Notes: generated by a model from the sequence alone, not told the origin. Numbered from the stretch's first letter, positions 29,701-37,989 are shown. The stretch is 64,000 nt of DNA from Fratercula arctica (GCA_947846985.1 CANTUZ010000008.1:28415352-28479351), one strand, 5' to 3'. Numbers and translations are program-made.

Positions 29701-32700
29701 AGCATATACTTTTGCAAATAAACTAACGATTGCCAGAAAGGTCTGCCCAAATCCAGCACACAGAAGAAGGATTCTTCTACAGTGCAACACTTTCAGAGAT
29801 CTGCAGCCTACAGAATCCTCCTTCTCAGCAAAGTTTGCTATAGAAATTTACATATCAAGCAAATTTCAGCAAAGTTAATGAAATTGTAAAGTAATATTTA
29901 TGAAATACTTTATATGTTCAAACACCCAGCACAATGAAATTTATAAATCTAATTCGTAGTTGTCATTCCACCAATTCTATCTAAAAGTAATAAGCAATAA
30001 GAAAACCTCTGAAATTATTTGAAAAGACCTGAAAAGTATTTAAAAGATCAAATATCTTGTCGCAACTTCATATCTTGAAGTCATGGTAAGAGGAACAAGA
30101 ATATTACCAAAGATCACAGGGCAAGCCTTTCTTTAAAGCCTTTCTTTAAGGGCCATCTAGTCCAACCCCCCTGCAATGAGCAGGGACATCTTCAACTAGA
30201 TCAGGTTGCTCACAGCCCCGTCCAACCTGACCTTGAATGTTTCCAGGGGTGCGGCATCTACCACCTCTCTGGGCAACCTGTTCCAGTGTTTCCCCACCCA
30301 CATTGTAACAAATTTCTTCCTTACATGTAGTCTAAATCTACCCTCTTTTAGTTTAAAACCATTACCCCTTGTCCTATCACAACAGGCCCTGTGAAAAAGT
30401 TTGCCCCCATCCTTCTTATAAACCCCCTTTAGGTACTGAAAGGCTGCAATAAGGTCTCCCTGGAGCCTGTAACACATCAAAATAACAAACCCAGCAAAGG
30501 CAGCAGCAACACTTCCATCTTCATTGCTCAGCAAATATGAATATATTTTAAACAAGTATGAAAATAATACTACTACCAGCTTCTCTGCTCATCTAGGTAT
30601 CAGAATTAAATGTTTTATCCCGCAATAAATTCTGGATGAAATATGAATTTTCATAATTTCTATAATAAAAACCAAAAACTATTCTGAGACACTGATTAAG
30701 GCAGAAAAATTTATTTTAACAAAGATTTTGAAAAATGAATATATGACTTATTAACAGTCTCCCTAAATCAATTTCTCAAAACAAAGAATATTTAAATATT
30801 TACTGATCTTAAGGGGCACATTATATCCACAGCACTTAGCACTTCTGCACAACCAGTTTAAGTTTTTCTTCATATACTTCCTTTTGATTCCTAACATACT
30901 CTGAAAGTACTATTTTATTTCCTGCATAGTGATGTACTGTTTCTAGAGACAGCATTAATTCAGATTTGCAATACTTTATGCACAATTACAAAAGTCCATA
31001 TGGTATCTCTCATAATCATTATGTTCATAATCTTCTTTGGATACTATTAAGCCTGCAAGTCTGTATGGGTTTTCTGAAAGTACAAGCTGGTAAAATATTT
31101 CACTTTGATATAAGCTCAGAGGGTATGTTCTCAAACAAAAAACTTTGTAAGAGTTCTCTGAAATCAGATAATTTAAACATCAAGTTCAGTGCAAATATAA
31201 GGAAAAATTATCACAGTAAGATATCAGGATTTAGACTGTGGTGGTTTTCCCCATACATACACATCAATTTGGCCAACATCATAAGAGTATTACTAACTCT
31301 TTCAAAGCACACTTTGGAGAAAAAAATAACGGTCTTCAAACCCAGCCTGCAAGAAATACCGGATACTGGAATAAACACACACAATACTTCACCAAACTAC
31401 TAACTCTGGTATTTACAGCGAAAAATAAAAATGCTTTAAAACTATTACTTCTTTTCATTTCGAGCCTAGAAGTGCAAGAGGGAATAACATGGAAAACAAA
31501 AGCAGCCTATGTGTAAAGTGAGAAGATGATGCTAAGGAAAAAACGCCACATGAAGAGGCAGGGAATAATGAAGCTACAGGGCAAGCCACAAGATGATGCT
31601 TATTTCTATAGCACGTAATTATTTCAGATAACATACGGTAGCTTGTTCAGTTTCTTCTAATCAAATTCAGGTCTTGTCTTATTTGGCGTAACTGCACTAA
31701 ACCTTGTTCAAATCAAACCAACTAGACGTTTACAAATCAAAAACACAGCAAGAGTGCAGTGCTGCCCTAGTACGGCATAAACGGTGCTGTTTCAGGCTTT
31801 CAAAAGTCAAAGTATTACTCCAGAAAAATATTATAGCTCAACCGTTCAACTGATTTCAAACAAAATTGAAGTCTCTTGACTGCTTGAAACTAACTGTTGG
31901 CTAACAGTGATATCTATACCATAATATGATCAGCCATTATGACTTTTGTTGATATAATTTCAAACAGAAAACTTATTGTCATTAAGTAATGCATAAATAC
32001 GGGAGCTCTTTGTAACATACCTATAACTTAACAAAATGCTTACCTTGTTTGTAACTGCCAGCATTCCCAGGAAGAAAGAGAACTGGAATTCCTGTCAAGA
32101 AGAGATTTTTGTTTTCTTCAGCGTAGTTCCCTTCCCCATAGAGATAGAGCTCATACACTGGGTATCGTCTGGCTGTTTTCTTCGGCAATTTTATTTTCTG
32201 TTGCAAAAGTTAAACCATATTGTTGCAAACAAGAAAATATAGTCACTTATACAGTAATTTAAACGATCTGGCTTAGGTATTGTTTTAAATTACAGTTTAA
32301 AGAATACAGAAGGAAAAACTGCTTTTAAAAAATTATAAATAAAGTATCAAGTATTTTGTTTAACTAGGTATTACTGTGCACCAATGGCTGCAGTTACTTA
32401 CTTGAAACAGCTCTTAACTGGCTTTGAAACAAGTTGCAAATTAATGCAATTACGTATCTTTTAAAGTTGCCCGTTTGTCAAGTAAACCTAGGCTTACGCT
32501 ACGGGGCAACCCAACCAACCACCAATCAAAACCCAACACTGTCAAAACCCAACCACTTCTCACGGGACACGAGAATTTGAGAGCAGAAACTGGAGCACGA
32601 GTGATCCCAATTATTCCTACTGCACCTGAACAGTTCTGGAATCCTTTCCAATGCCATGTAACTCAGAACAAGGATGTGCTACTGCACCTGATACCAAAGC

Positions 32701-35700
32701 TAAATCTCGAGAACAGGGCTACATAGGTGACTGTCAGATGGCAACTGTTATGTCACGGTTAATTACAGATGCAGCGTGAATTCTCTTAGGTGCTTTTTAC
32801 TGAGATGTAACCTGCAATGGGAATTTCAACAATAGTAGTAACCACCTTAATATGGCTTATCAGAAAAAATAAACCCGTGATACTCTTGGGGCTTTTTTTT
32901 GTTGCTGTTTTCAGAGTCAGTTATGTGGTCTAGAGACAAACAACCTAGTTTTGTAACAACTCAGGATCCAATTTACACAGTCAACAGTCATCTTTAAAAA
33001 GGCCATATTTATTGTATTAAAAGAAAGAAGCAAACAACTAACCACCTAACTTATCACATGACTTACAGGGTTATGAATTCCCAAAGAGAAAAGAACAAAA
33101 TACTTTCAAACCTGAAGGTTAGGTGATGATCAAGTCTTAGACCAGTAAGTTATGACTCTTAGAGCCATATGACACTGCTTTAAACAAAGTAAGTAGTAAG
33201 CAAGAAAACATTTAATTAACTCCTGTATGGAGGTTGGGTGGTTTATAATTTTGAGTATCTGAGATTTTAAAAATTCCTATGAATGCAAATACGCTTGTTC
33301 TAGCATTTGATTACTTATGACAATTCAGAGACAAATAACAGAATTTAAATATAAATTTGCTAAGGTGTAATTTATATTTTAAGGAAACATTTCATTTTAC
33401 AGAGTAAGGTCAAAACTAAACTCAGTTTTGCATCAGAAATCTTCTCGAAAGCCTCTCTTAATTCCTTTCTCGAAATAGAGGCATCTCTATTTTGGATATT
33501 TCAGTTGTTTCTTTCAGCTGCATCTATGGTAAAGGCAATTTAGCTTTTCTCTGCCCACATACACTTTCCCTTCCACTGTTCTTCTCTGTCTCTCCTCAGC
33601 TAAGGACTATTTCCTTTCTCCGTTAGCCTTCAAATTGTTTGCCATATTGGTTATTTGCAACCTCTTCTTATGATGTTTGATACATATATTTAAAATGTAT
33701 TTTTATATATATATATTATATTTTATAATATATAACAAAATACATGTATTAGAGAAAAAGACTGTATTTAAATCCTTCACTGAACAAAAAAGATTAAGCT
33801 TTGTTCAGGACTTATGTCTTCAGATCATCCTTTCAATGTTCTTTCCCTTTTCTCCATCATCTCACCTTTCCAACTTCACTAATCTCACCGTCCCTTTCTC
33901 ATTCCTTTCTACTGCTCCTTTTTTCAAAGGCTTTCAAAATTCTGTGAAAAAAAACCTTTAAATTAATCAGTTTCCATTACTAAACTAAGAGTGCCATCCA
34001 GATATGTTTAAGTGACCTCCTGTTAGATCAAATCAACTGTTCTTCCACACTATTTTCCTGGTTCATTGTCCTTTCAAAAATGTTTTCAAAACATAAAATT
34101 AACAAGCTGCCCTTCTTTGGGTCAATGTCAAAAGCAAAAAAACTACACAATCCATGAGAATTGTGCTACCAAAATACTGGGTTTTTTTTCTGTAAATCAC
34201 AGTGCTCAAATATTATAACAAAATGGCAATGCATAACTGCAGAGGAAAACAGACGTTCATGTTCCATGACAGTGGTTTTAAATTCTGAATTCTCAAGACA
34301 TTGGTTATATAATTGGTTGTAACGAGCTACAGTAACTTTTTACAATGCCAATGTAGGCTTCATTTTTCACCCTGGTTCCCAAAGAAATTAGGCTTATGTG
34401 AAAAAGTCCTCATTGCTAACTTCCGAATCTCTTACCAAGCTTAACTGAACAGAACAAGGGTAGGTTAAATTCAAATACTGCAATTCTACAACTCATGCAA
34501 AAAAATATGGTTAAGTACAAAAAAGAAAAAAAAACCAAGCCAATTCCATTACTGCGTATTAGCTTGACTGGGAGCTAACTCACACCATTAGACATGAAAG
34601 AAATGAAACTTCTTATATTTAATTACTCAAACAGTTATTTGCTTTATAACGTGATGCCCAATCTGGAAGGGAGGACATTTCACCTGAAATTCCTACCAAC
34701 GCCAGCATTACAAAGATATTAAAAATTAAACAAGCAACCCCTCCAACAACAAAGAGGTACTTGAAAAGTATAAGAGTATAATGCCTTAGCAAACCCAGAC
34801 AAATTCATCATTTCTCCTCCCCCCCTTCCCCCCCCCCCGCAGCAAAAGTACTGTTTTCCACACCTTAAAAGTGATTATTATTCAGGGAATAGAAATTCTG
34901 AGAGGCAATAATACAGCCAGCTGTGACTTCCATATCCTGCATGGAACTACTGCTTACCCTTAAGCCTTGCATCTCTTGCCAGCACAACACTTGCCTAAAG
35001 AGGCTTAGAATTTAAGCCCTGACATAAGGAGTAAATACAAAAGAGATGTGGTGGCAGATGAGAATTTCATGCAACCGCCAATAACATCACACAGATTTTT
35101 GCTAGTAACTTTCTGTTGGTTGGCTTCAGATTGAAGCTGAAGTAGGTTTGTGCTGCTAGGAGATCTGAAAACTTACCATTTAGTATTTGAAGTATTTATA
35201 ACTGCTTAAAAAATTTTGTCCTACAGCACTGACAAAACAACCCTTGTAGCTATACCAGGGTTCTCTCCTGTAGGCTAACGCAACTATGTCAAGGTTAGCA
35301 AATGAAGGTTAATAATTAACTTGCTGCTTCATTACCAATTTAGGTACTAAGGTTTTGCTTTAAGATCTTCTTTACTATGCAAGCCAGCCTGCAACCTACT
35401 TCAAAACAGAATATTATTTAGAATACTTCATTTTTTTTCCAGCATAAATTATGTCCTAGATAATGCTAAATGAACGTTTAGGAGCCAACAAATTAAGCTT
35501 TGGGATGCTTTTAATAGGACAGAAAATCCTGTAGTAAGATTTACTATTAAAAAGATAAATCGTTTTGTAGCAACTGCATGCAGTGAACCTACATACACTC
35601 ACATATTTACATCCTCACACTATTAAGCCATAATACCGTGTCTGGAAAACAGTTCCATCAGGAGTCCTCTCGCTCAAACTGATCCAAGATTTTCAAAGAG

Positions 35701-36649
35701 TTCATCAAAGAGGTTTCTAAAAGGCTTCGTTAGCAAAGCAAGAGGGACTTCAGGCAGGTTTACAAGTTCCCCCATACATTGTGGGACCCTACAAAGTGCT
35801 CACTGGAAAGACTTTTCACTGCTGTTCACTAGCTTGAGAAACACAGATTTGAATTTCAGTTATTCACTTTTTCGACACATTAGTTGCTTCACACTCTATA
35901 GAGTGACATAAAGGACCGAGAAGTACAAGACAACCTCCTGGGCGCTGACAGCACTGCGAGTGCTGTCAGAGGACCTGTCCCAGCCTCTTTGCAAAAGCTT
36001 GGGTGACCGGTTTTACCAGGACTACAGGTAACTACAGGCATTTACAGGTTAGAAAACCAGAAGCTTTTCCAGTCATTTGCTTTTGTACAGGTGTCAGTAC
36101 GAAGCACCTCGTTACTTTACAGGCAGGTAGCTCTTCCCGTCTGTAGCCATCCAAGGTGCGCGACCACAGGAGGCAGCCCAGAGCAGCGCGTTTCGCCACA
36201 CACCGACCCCTCAAAGAAGCCAAAGCGATTTTTGCCCCGCTCATCGCTTGCCGTTCGGCGGAGGCCGCTTCAGGAAGCGGCAAGTTAGCTAACCCGAAAG
36301 TTACGGGAGCCGTCAGGAGCCTGCGCGGTGGCCCTCCCTCGGCTGGGGCTCTTTTCCTCTCCCTGCAGCAGGGAAGACGAGGGGAGCCACAGGAGAGCCG
36401 CGCCTCAGGCAAGCGGCGCCGCCCGCCGCACCCCGCCCGGCGGGCTCCCACCTGTTACGCCGCTCCCTCAGCGCCTCCCTCCGCCGCACTCACCAGGTAC
36501 TCGGGGTACTCATACATGTAGGTCATGCTGCACCGGTTCTCCTCGTAGAGGAACAGCACGTCCCGCACCCCTAACAGCACCAGCGCCGCCAGCACCCCGT
36601 AGAAGAGCGCCGCCGCCACGGCGGGCAGCCGGCGGCCCGCCCGCCCCAT
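5563..36649 (-). CDS. PGAP1: PGAP1, GPI inositol-deacylase (complete coding region, 27 exons)
   Basis: This gene encodes the endoplasmic reticulum membrane enzyme that removes the acyl chain from the inositol of newly made GPI anchors, so that GPI-anchored proteins can leave the ER. I assembled 27 exons, each with GT donor and AG acceptor. They total 2820 nt, or 939 residues plus a stop; I recall about 922 for human PGAP1. Residues about 10-28 form an N-terminal membrane segment. The lipase motif GHSMGG holds the nucleophile Ser177. The central luminal part is beta-rich. Hydrophobic segments near residues 684-721, 739-766, 834-854, 871-886 and 903-937 form the C-terminal membrane region. Identity with human PGAP1, recalled from memory, is high across nearly all exons and lowest in exons 24-25. 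No frameshift or premature stop was seen. The ATG at 36647-36649 has G at -3 and +4. Coordinates here span the introns; exons are listed separately. Confidence 0.97.
6531..6635 (-). CDS. PGAP1: PGAP1 coding exon 26 (residues 859-893)
   Basis: The exon encodes [19 protein letters not shown] and onward to [13 protein letters not shown] is the conserved family element. The acceptor is CAG and the donor is GTACTG. Confidence 0.94.
6990..7213 (-). CDS. PGAP1: PGAP1 coding exon 25, divergent loop plus membrane helix (residues 785-858)
   Basis: The first about 45 residues form a Ser/Thr/Asn-rich loop with five N-X-S/T sequons, at N795, N803, N809, N812 and N819. A conserved membrane helix follows, ending [11 protein letters not shown]. 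The acceptor is CAG and the donor is GTAACT. Confidence 0.95.
8463..8513 (-). CDS. PGAP1: PGAP1 coding exon 24 (residues 768-784)
   Basis: This 51-nt exon encodes [17 protein letters not shown]. Similarity to the human counterpart is low after the first residues, but the frame, the AG acceptor and the GTAAGT donor are clean. Confidence 0.9.
9620..9755 (-). CDS. PGAP1: PGAP1 coding exon 23, membrane segment (residues 722-767)
   Basis: The exon encodes a basic linker and a membrane helix that contains the conserved VSWTTCGA motif. The acceptor is TAG and the donor is GTACTG. Confidence 0.96.
11820..12017 (-). CDS. PGAP1: PGAP1 coding exon 22, membrane segments (residues 656-721)
   Basis: The exon encodes the paired hydrophobic segments [20 protein letters not shown] and then [16 protein letters not shown]. 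The acceptor is CAG and the donor is GTAAAA. It is separated from exon 21 by a 91-bp intron. Confidence 0.97.
12109..12199 (-). CDS. PGAP1: PGAP1 coding exon 21 (residues 626-655)
   Basis: The exon encodes [19 protein letters not shown] and ends ISIVVFLQ. The acceptor is TAG and the donor is GTGAGT. Two bases are left for R656. Confidence 0.94.
12858..12951 (-). CDS. PGAP1: PGAP1 coding exon 20 (residues 595-625)
   Basis: The exon encodes [19 protein letters not shown] and ends [10 protein letters not shown]. It carries a hydrophobic segment near the start of the membrane region. The acceptor is CAG and the donor is GTAGCT. One base is left for G626. Confidence 0.96.
12983..12995 (+). repeat. 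Homopolymer C tract (13 C) followed by CA repeat
   Basis: Thirteen C residues precede a short CA run. The tract lies about 30 nt upstream of the exon 20 acceptor in the PGAP1 sense (a G run in the transcript). Confidence 0.9.
13621..13670 (+). repeat. Direct repeat, 22 bp twice
   Basis: A 22-bp AT-rich unit starting GCCAAATG occurs at 13621-13642 and again at 13649-13670, without mismatches. Confidence 0.95.
14021..14059 (-). CDS. PGAP1: PGAP1 coding exon 19 (residues 582-594)
   Basis: This is the smallest exon, at 39 nt. It encodes [13 protein letters not shown]. The acceptor is AAG and the donor is GTAAGA. It is in phase 0 at both ends, so skipping it would remove 13 residues without a frameshift. 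Confidence 0.94.
14433..14541 (-). CDS. PGAP1: PGAP1 coding exon 18 (residues 545-581)
   Basis: The exon encodes [19 protein letters not shown] and ends SSSDCQYE. The acceptor is CAG and the donor is GTGAGT. Confidence 0.94.
14900..14922 (+). repeat. Homopolymer G tract (23 G)
   Basis: Twenty-three consecutive G residues are followed by a GA-rich stretch. It lies in PGAP1 intron 17. The exact length is likely to vary or be mis-sequenced. Confidence 0.95.
15421..15487 (-). CDS. PGAP1: PGAP1 coding exon 17 (residues 523-544)
   Basis: This 67-nt exon encodes [17 protein letters not shown] and then IIVA, matching the family core [12 protein letters not shown]. The acceptor is CAG and the donor is GTAAGG. 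Two bases are left for K545. Confidence 0.95.
16190..16241 (-). CDS. PGAP1: PGAP1 coding exon 16 (residues 506-522)
   Basis: This 52-nt exon encodes [17 protein letters not shown]. The acceptor is TAG and the donor is GTAAAT. One base is left for E523. The intron before it is only 77 bp. Confidence 0.94.
16319..16392 (-). CDS. PGAP1: PGAP1 coding exon 15 (residues 481-505)
   Basis: The exon encodes [19 protein letters not shown] and ends HFNQ. The acceptor is CAG and the donor is GTAAGA. Confidence 0.95.
16654..16729 (-). CDS. PGAP1: PGAP1 coding exon 14 (residues 456-480)
   Basis: The exon encodes [18 protein letters not shown] and onward to VTHLFSF. The acceptor is CAG and the donor is GTAAGT. 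One base is left for G481. Confidence 0.95.
17579..17656 (-). CDS. PGAP1: PGAP1 coding exon 13 (residues 430-455)
   Basis: The exon encodes [18 protein letters not shown] and onward to PTVPNK. The acceptor is AAG and the donor is GTAAAA; it is in phase 0 at both ends. Confidence 0.95.
17879..17930 (-). CDS. PGAP1: PGAP1 coding exon 12 (residues 412-429)
   Basis: This 52-nt exon encodes [17 protein letters not shown], matching the family stretch around [10 protein letters not shown]. The acceptor is CAG and the donor is GTATGC. Confidence 0.95.
19333..19382 (-). CDS. PGAP1: PGAP1 coding exon 11 (residues 396-411)
   Basis: This 50-nt exon encodes [16 protein letters not shown]. The acceptor is TAG and the donor is GTGAGT. 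Two bases are left for C412. Confidence 0.94.
21164..21247 (-). CDS. PGAP1: PGAP1 coding exon 10 (residues 368-395)
   Basis: The exon encodes [19 protein letters not shown] and onward to HVYCENSML. The acceptor is AAG and the donor is GTGAGA. Only a 91-bp intron separates it from exon 9. Confidence 0.95.
21339..21394 (-). CDS. PGAP1: PGAP1 coding exon 9 (residues 349-367)
   Basis: This 56-nt exon encodes [18 protein letters not shown], matching the family's SKWTYxxYN motif. The acceptor is TAG and the donor is GTAAGT. Confidence 0.95.
22098..22460 (-). mobile_element. CR1 LINE 3' fragment (intron 8 of PGAP1)
   Basis: The plus strand reads the reverse complement of the CR1 3' region. It includes CACAACCTCTTTGGGCACC and TGTTCCAGTGTTTGACCACC, and ends with GGTGCCCAAAACTGGACAC, all typical of avian CR1. 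The copy is truncated and diverged, with no intact reverse transcriptase. It lies on the same strand as PGAP1. Confidence 0.9.
23141..23246 (-). CDS. PGAP1: PGAP1 coding exon 8 (residues 314-348)
   Basis: The exon encodes [20 protein letters not shown] and onward to FTELT. The acceptor is TAG and the donor is GTGTGC. One base is left for G349. Confidence 0.96.
24668..24734 (-). CDS. PGAP1: PGAP1 coding exon 7 (residues 291-313)
   Basis: This 67-nt exon encodes [19 protein letters not shown]. The acceptor is TAG and the donor is GTTTGT, a weak donor, but the frame and the protein match on both sides. Confidence 0.95.
24902..24954 (-). CDS. PGAP1: PGAP1 coding exon 6 (residues 274-290)
   Basis: This 53-nt exon encodes [17 protein letters not shown], the segment expected to carry the catalytic histidine by family position. 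The acceptor is CAG and the donor is GTAAGC. Two bases are left for W291. Confidence 0.96.
25640..26085 (+). mobile_element. Old CR1/L3-like LINE remnant (PGAP1 intron 5)
   Basis: The plus strand contains AAAATTCTGGTCACC, then CAGAGAACGGTTACTAGGAC, and near the end GACTGGACTTGATGATCC. The order and spacing resemble the 3' region of ancient CR1/L3 elements. The copy is strongly diverged, and the boundaries are approximate. Confidence 0.5.
26523..26683 (-). CDS. PGAP1: PGAP1 coding exon 5 (residues 220-273)
   Basis: The exon encodes [14 protein letters not shown] and [19 protein letters not shown], part of the lipase-like domain. The acceptor is TAG; the donor GTAAAA is weaker than its neighbours. 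It ends in phase 0. Confidence 0.97.
27722..27893 (-). CDS. PGAP1: PGAP1 coding exon 4, catalytic serine exon (residues 163-219)
   Basis: This exon carries the lipase nucleophile elbow [14 protein letters not shown], with the catalytic serine at residue 177. [14 protein letters not shown] follows. The acceptor is AAG, the donor is GTAAGT, and one base is left for D220. Confidence 0.98.
27927..27954 (+). repeat. Perfect tandem 14-mer (two copies)
   Basis: CAAAAATAGATCTG occurs twice with no spacer, 34-61 nt upstream of PGAP1 exon 4 in transcript order. Confidence 0.95.
28547..28722 (-). CDS. PGAP1: PGAP1 coding exon 3 (residues 104-162)
   Basis: The exon encodes [16 protein letters not shown] to the end of the helix before the nucleophile strand. 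The acceptor is TAG and the donor is GTAAGT; it ends in phase 0. It matches the PGAP1 stretch that carries [16 protein letters not shown]. Confidence 0.97.
28723..32043 (-). other. PGAP1: PGAP1 intron 2
   Basis: This 3.3-kb intron contains a CR1 fragment on the minus strand (about 30145-30475), a 13-bp tandem repeat beside it, and an RFX/X-box-like palindrome at 29603-29616. No other gene is supported. Confidence 0.9.
30145..30475 (-). mobile_element. CR1 LINE 3' fragment (intron 2 of PGAP1)
   Basis: On the minus strand it reads the CR1 3' end up to GGGGGGTTGGACTAGATGG. The plus strand shows CTCTCTGGGCAACCTGTTCC and CCTTGTCCTATCACAACAGG. It is severely 5'-truncated, as usual for this family, and is well preserved. 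Confidence 0.95.
32044..32197 (-). CDS. PGAP1: PGAP1 coding exon 2 (residues 53-103)
   Basis: The exon reads from KIKLPKK to NAGSYKQ and includes [13 protein letters not shown], the start of the alpha/beta hydrolase fold. The acceptor is AG before AAA and the donor is GTAAGC. One base is left over to complete V104. Confidence 0.97.
32198..36493 (-). other. PGAP1: PGAP1 intron 1
   Basis: This 4.3-kb intron is AT-rich in its body, with a TA-rich microsatellite near 33703-33735 and C-rich runs near 34819-34838. It becomes CpG-rich from about 36.1 kb as it enters the promoter island. No other gene is supported. Confidence 0.9.
36494..36649 (-). CDS. PGAP1: PGAP1 coding exon 1 (residues 1-52)
   Basis: The exon encodes the short cytosolic N-terminus, the first transmembrane helix (about residues 10-28) and the start of the luminal region, with the PGAP1 signature [16 protein letters not shown]. 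It begins at the ATG at 36647-36649 and ends in phase 0 at donor GTGAGT. The frame stays open upstream to another ATG at 36857-36859, so a longer N-terminus is formally possible. I prefer the shorter start because it matches the usual protein start and has a strong Kozak context. Confidence 0.95.
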
Positions 36650-36694
36650 CGCGCCCCGCAGCCCTCGTACCCCCGCGGGCTCTCCGCGCACGCA

Positions 36695-36722
36695 GACACG
36701 GCGGGGCGGGGCGGGGCGGGGA
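36695..36722 (+). promoter_or_regulatory. Tandem GC boxes (Sp1-type) in PGAP1 promoter or 5' UTR
   Basis: GGGGCGG is repeated at 5-bp spacing, giving at least four overlapping GC boxes. The G runs could also form a G-quadruplex on the plus strand, which would put C-rich sequence in the PGAP1 transcript. Confidence 0.6.
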
Positions 36723-36786
36723 GCCGCCGCCACCGCCCGGGAGGCGGGGCGGGCGGGCGCCACAACCTGGCCGCCGCCGGGAGCGT

Positions 36787-36800
36787 GGCCGCCATGTTGG
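36787..36800 (-). promoter_or_regulatory. YY1-type motif CCAACATGGCGGCC
   Basis: On the minus strand this matches the YY1 core AANATGGCGGC in the sense orientation of PGAP1. Sites like this usually sit just downstream of transcription starts. Similar ATGGCGG motifs recur at 36851-36862 and 36944-36957. Confidence 0.6.
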
Positions 36801-36959
36801 GAAGGTCCAGCGCTTGGCCGGCCGCCGCTCCGCCAGGCTGAGGGGGGTCCGTCCGCCATGTCGCGGGGGTGGGAGCCATTACAGGGAGGTCAGGAACCTA
36901 CCCACGGGTTTCCTCCAGCCAGGAGCTTGCAGGGACAAGGCGTGTCCGCCATGACAGGG

Positions 36960-37985
36960 AGGTCAAGTCATAGCGCTATTGCTGAGGTGCGCTTGCTTAG
37001 CTGCCTCCTGCCCGCGGGGCTGCTGCTGAAGGGGCGCCGCCCCGGGCTGAGGCCCATGAGGAGACTCCTTCCCCTCGCCGCCCGCCTCAGCTGGCAGCCG
37101 GGCCTCGAACGACGCCTCGTCGGCGCTCACGGACTCCAGAGTGCCCTCCGGGGTGTCAGGGGGGGCGCAGGTTTATCCCCCCCGCTGGCAAGGGCCCGGG
37201 CCGCCGGTGGAGCCCCGCAGCCCAGGCGGGCGTACCGCCGGGGGACGGACGTCGTCGAAAATAAACCCGCAACCCCCACTGCTCGGGTGCTTTTACGGTT
37301 CCTGGCCTGTTAGGAGCTTAGTCACAACATCCATAAAGCTTCAAGCACTCGACACCTAAAAGGACGTGGGTGGGGGTGTTTTGGCTTTGGAGGGGTGGGG
37401 GGGGGTTATTTGTTTTAATTAAGCACTTCTAACCACTTACTGTCTTTTATTACGTGTACATCACTGGATTTTAGTCTCCGTGGGACAGCCCACACCCTGA
37501 GGCATGACAAACCCACGATTGCTGGTGTTGCACCTCAGTGAAAACTAACATTAAATATTTTACTAACTGACCAAAAAAAGAAGTTCTTTTTTTCATCAAC
37601 TTACTAAGACGAGGGGTAGTTACATAGGGAAGTACAAGGTAGAAATACATAATAGTTGCATTTGCATCTTTGCTGCTAAATAAATAAGCATTTCCATCCC
37701 CTTTAAAAGAAAATTTACTCAGTTTTTCAACAGTATTTGTACCATTTTTATTTGTAAAAATAACCATCTGAATGCATTTCAATAGTAATTTACAGTTAAG
37801 GTTCTTCATTACATTAATACAGCATTCAGTAGTTGAAAAAGTCACTAAACTGTGCTTGAGAAGATTCAGGTTGAATTCCAAGTCATTCACTGAAGTAAAT
37901 CTTTTTCCTCATTTCGCATGTGACATTTACCCAAGTCCTTAAACTTCAATTTACAAAAGCAAACAATACCGACAAAACCCCACTG
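36960..37985. other. Intergenic spacer between ANKRD44 3' end and PGAP1 promoter
   Basis: The left part is CpG island shore. After a G-rich stretch (about 37366-37406) the DNA becomes AT-rich. A 139-codon minus-strand open frame (37471-37890) has no recognisable domain. No gene is supported. Confidence 0.6.
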
Positions 37986-37989
37986 AAAC

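Larger units (their letters stand above)
36571..36879 (-). other. Upstream ORF overlapping the PGAP1 start
   Basis: A 102-codon frame opens with ATG at 36877-36879, has a second in-frame ATG at 36793-36795 inside the YY1 motif, and ends at 36571, past the PGAP1 start in another frame. If the mRNA starts upstream of it, it would be an overlapping upstream ORF expected to lower translation. It is not likely to encode a functional protein. Confidence 0.4.
36100..37320. promoter_or_regulatory. PGAP1: CpG island, PGAP1 promoter
   Basis: A sharp block of G+C- and CpG-rich DNA in AT-rich surroundings covers PGAP1 exon 1 and its upstream side. It contains a run of GC boxes (repeated GGGGCGG, about 36695-36722) that fit Sp1-family sites, and several YY1-type motifs. 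No TATA box was seen at a useful position. The transcription start is probably between about 36.8 and 37.0 kb, which I infer from YY1 motif positions and not from transcript data. Confidence 0.85.

Noticed and set aside
36328..36954. 208-codon open frame on the plus strand over the CpG island
   Set aside because: It is Pro/Arg/Ala-rich low-complexity sequence caused by GC content, antisense to PGAP1 exon 1, with no domain.
36858..37313. 151-codon open frame on the plus strand upstream of PGAP1, as a possible bidirectional gene
   Set aside because: The composition is that of a CpG island and there is no recognisable protein or splice pattern. A noncoding divergent transcript remains possible.
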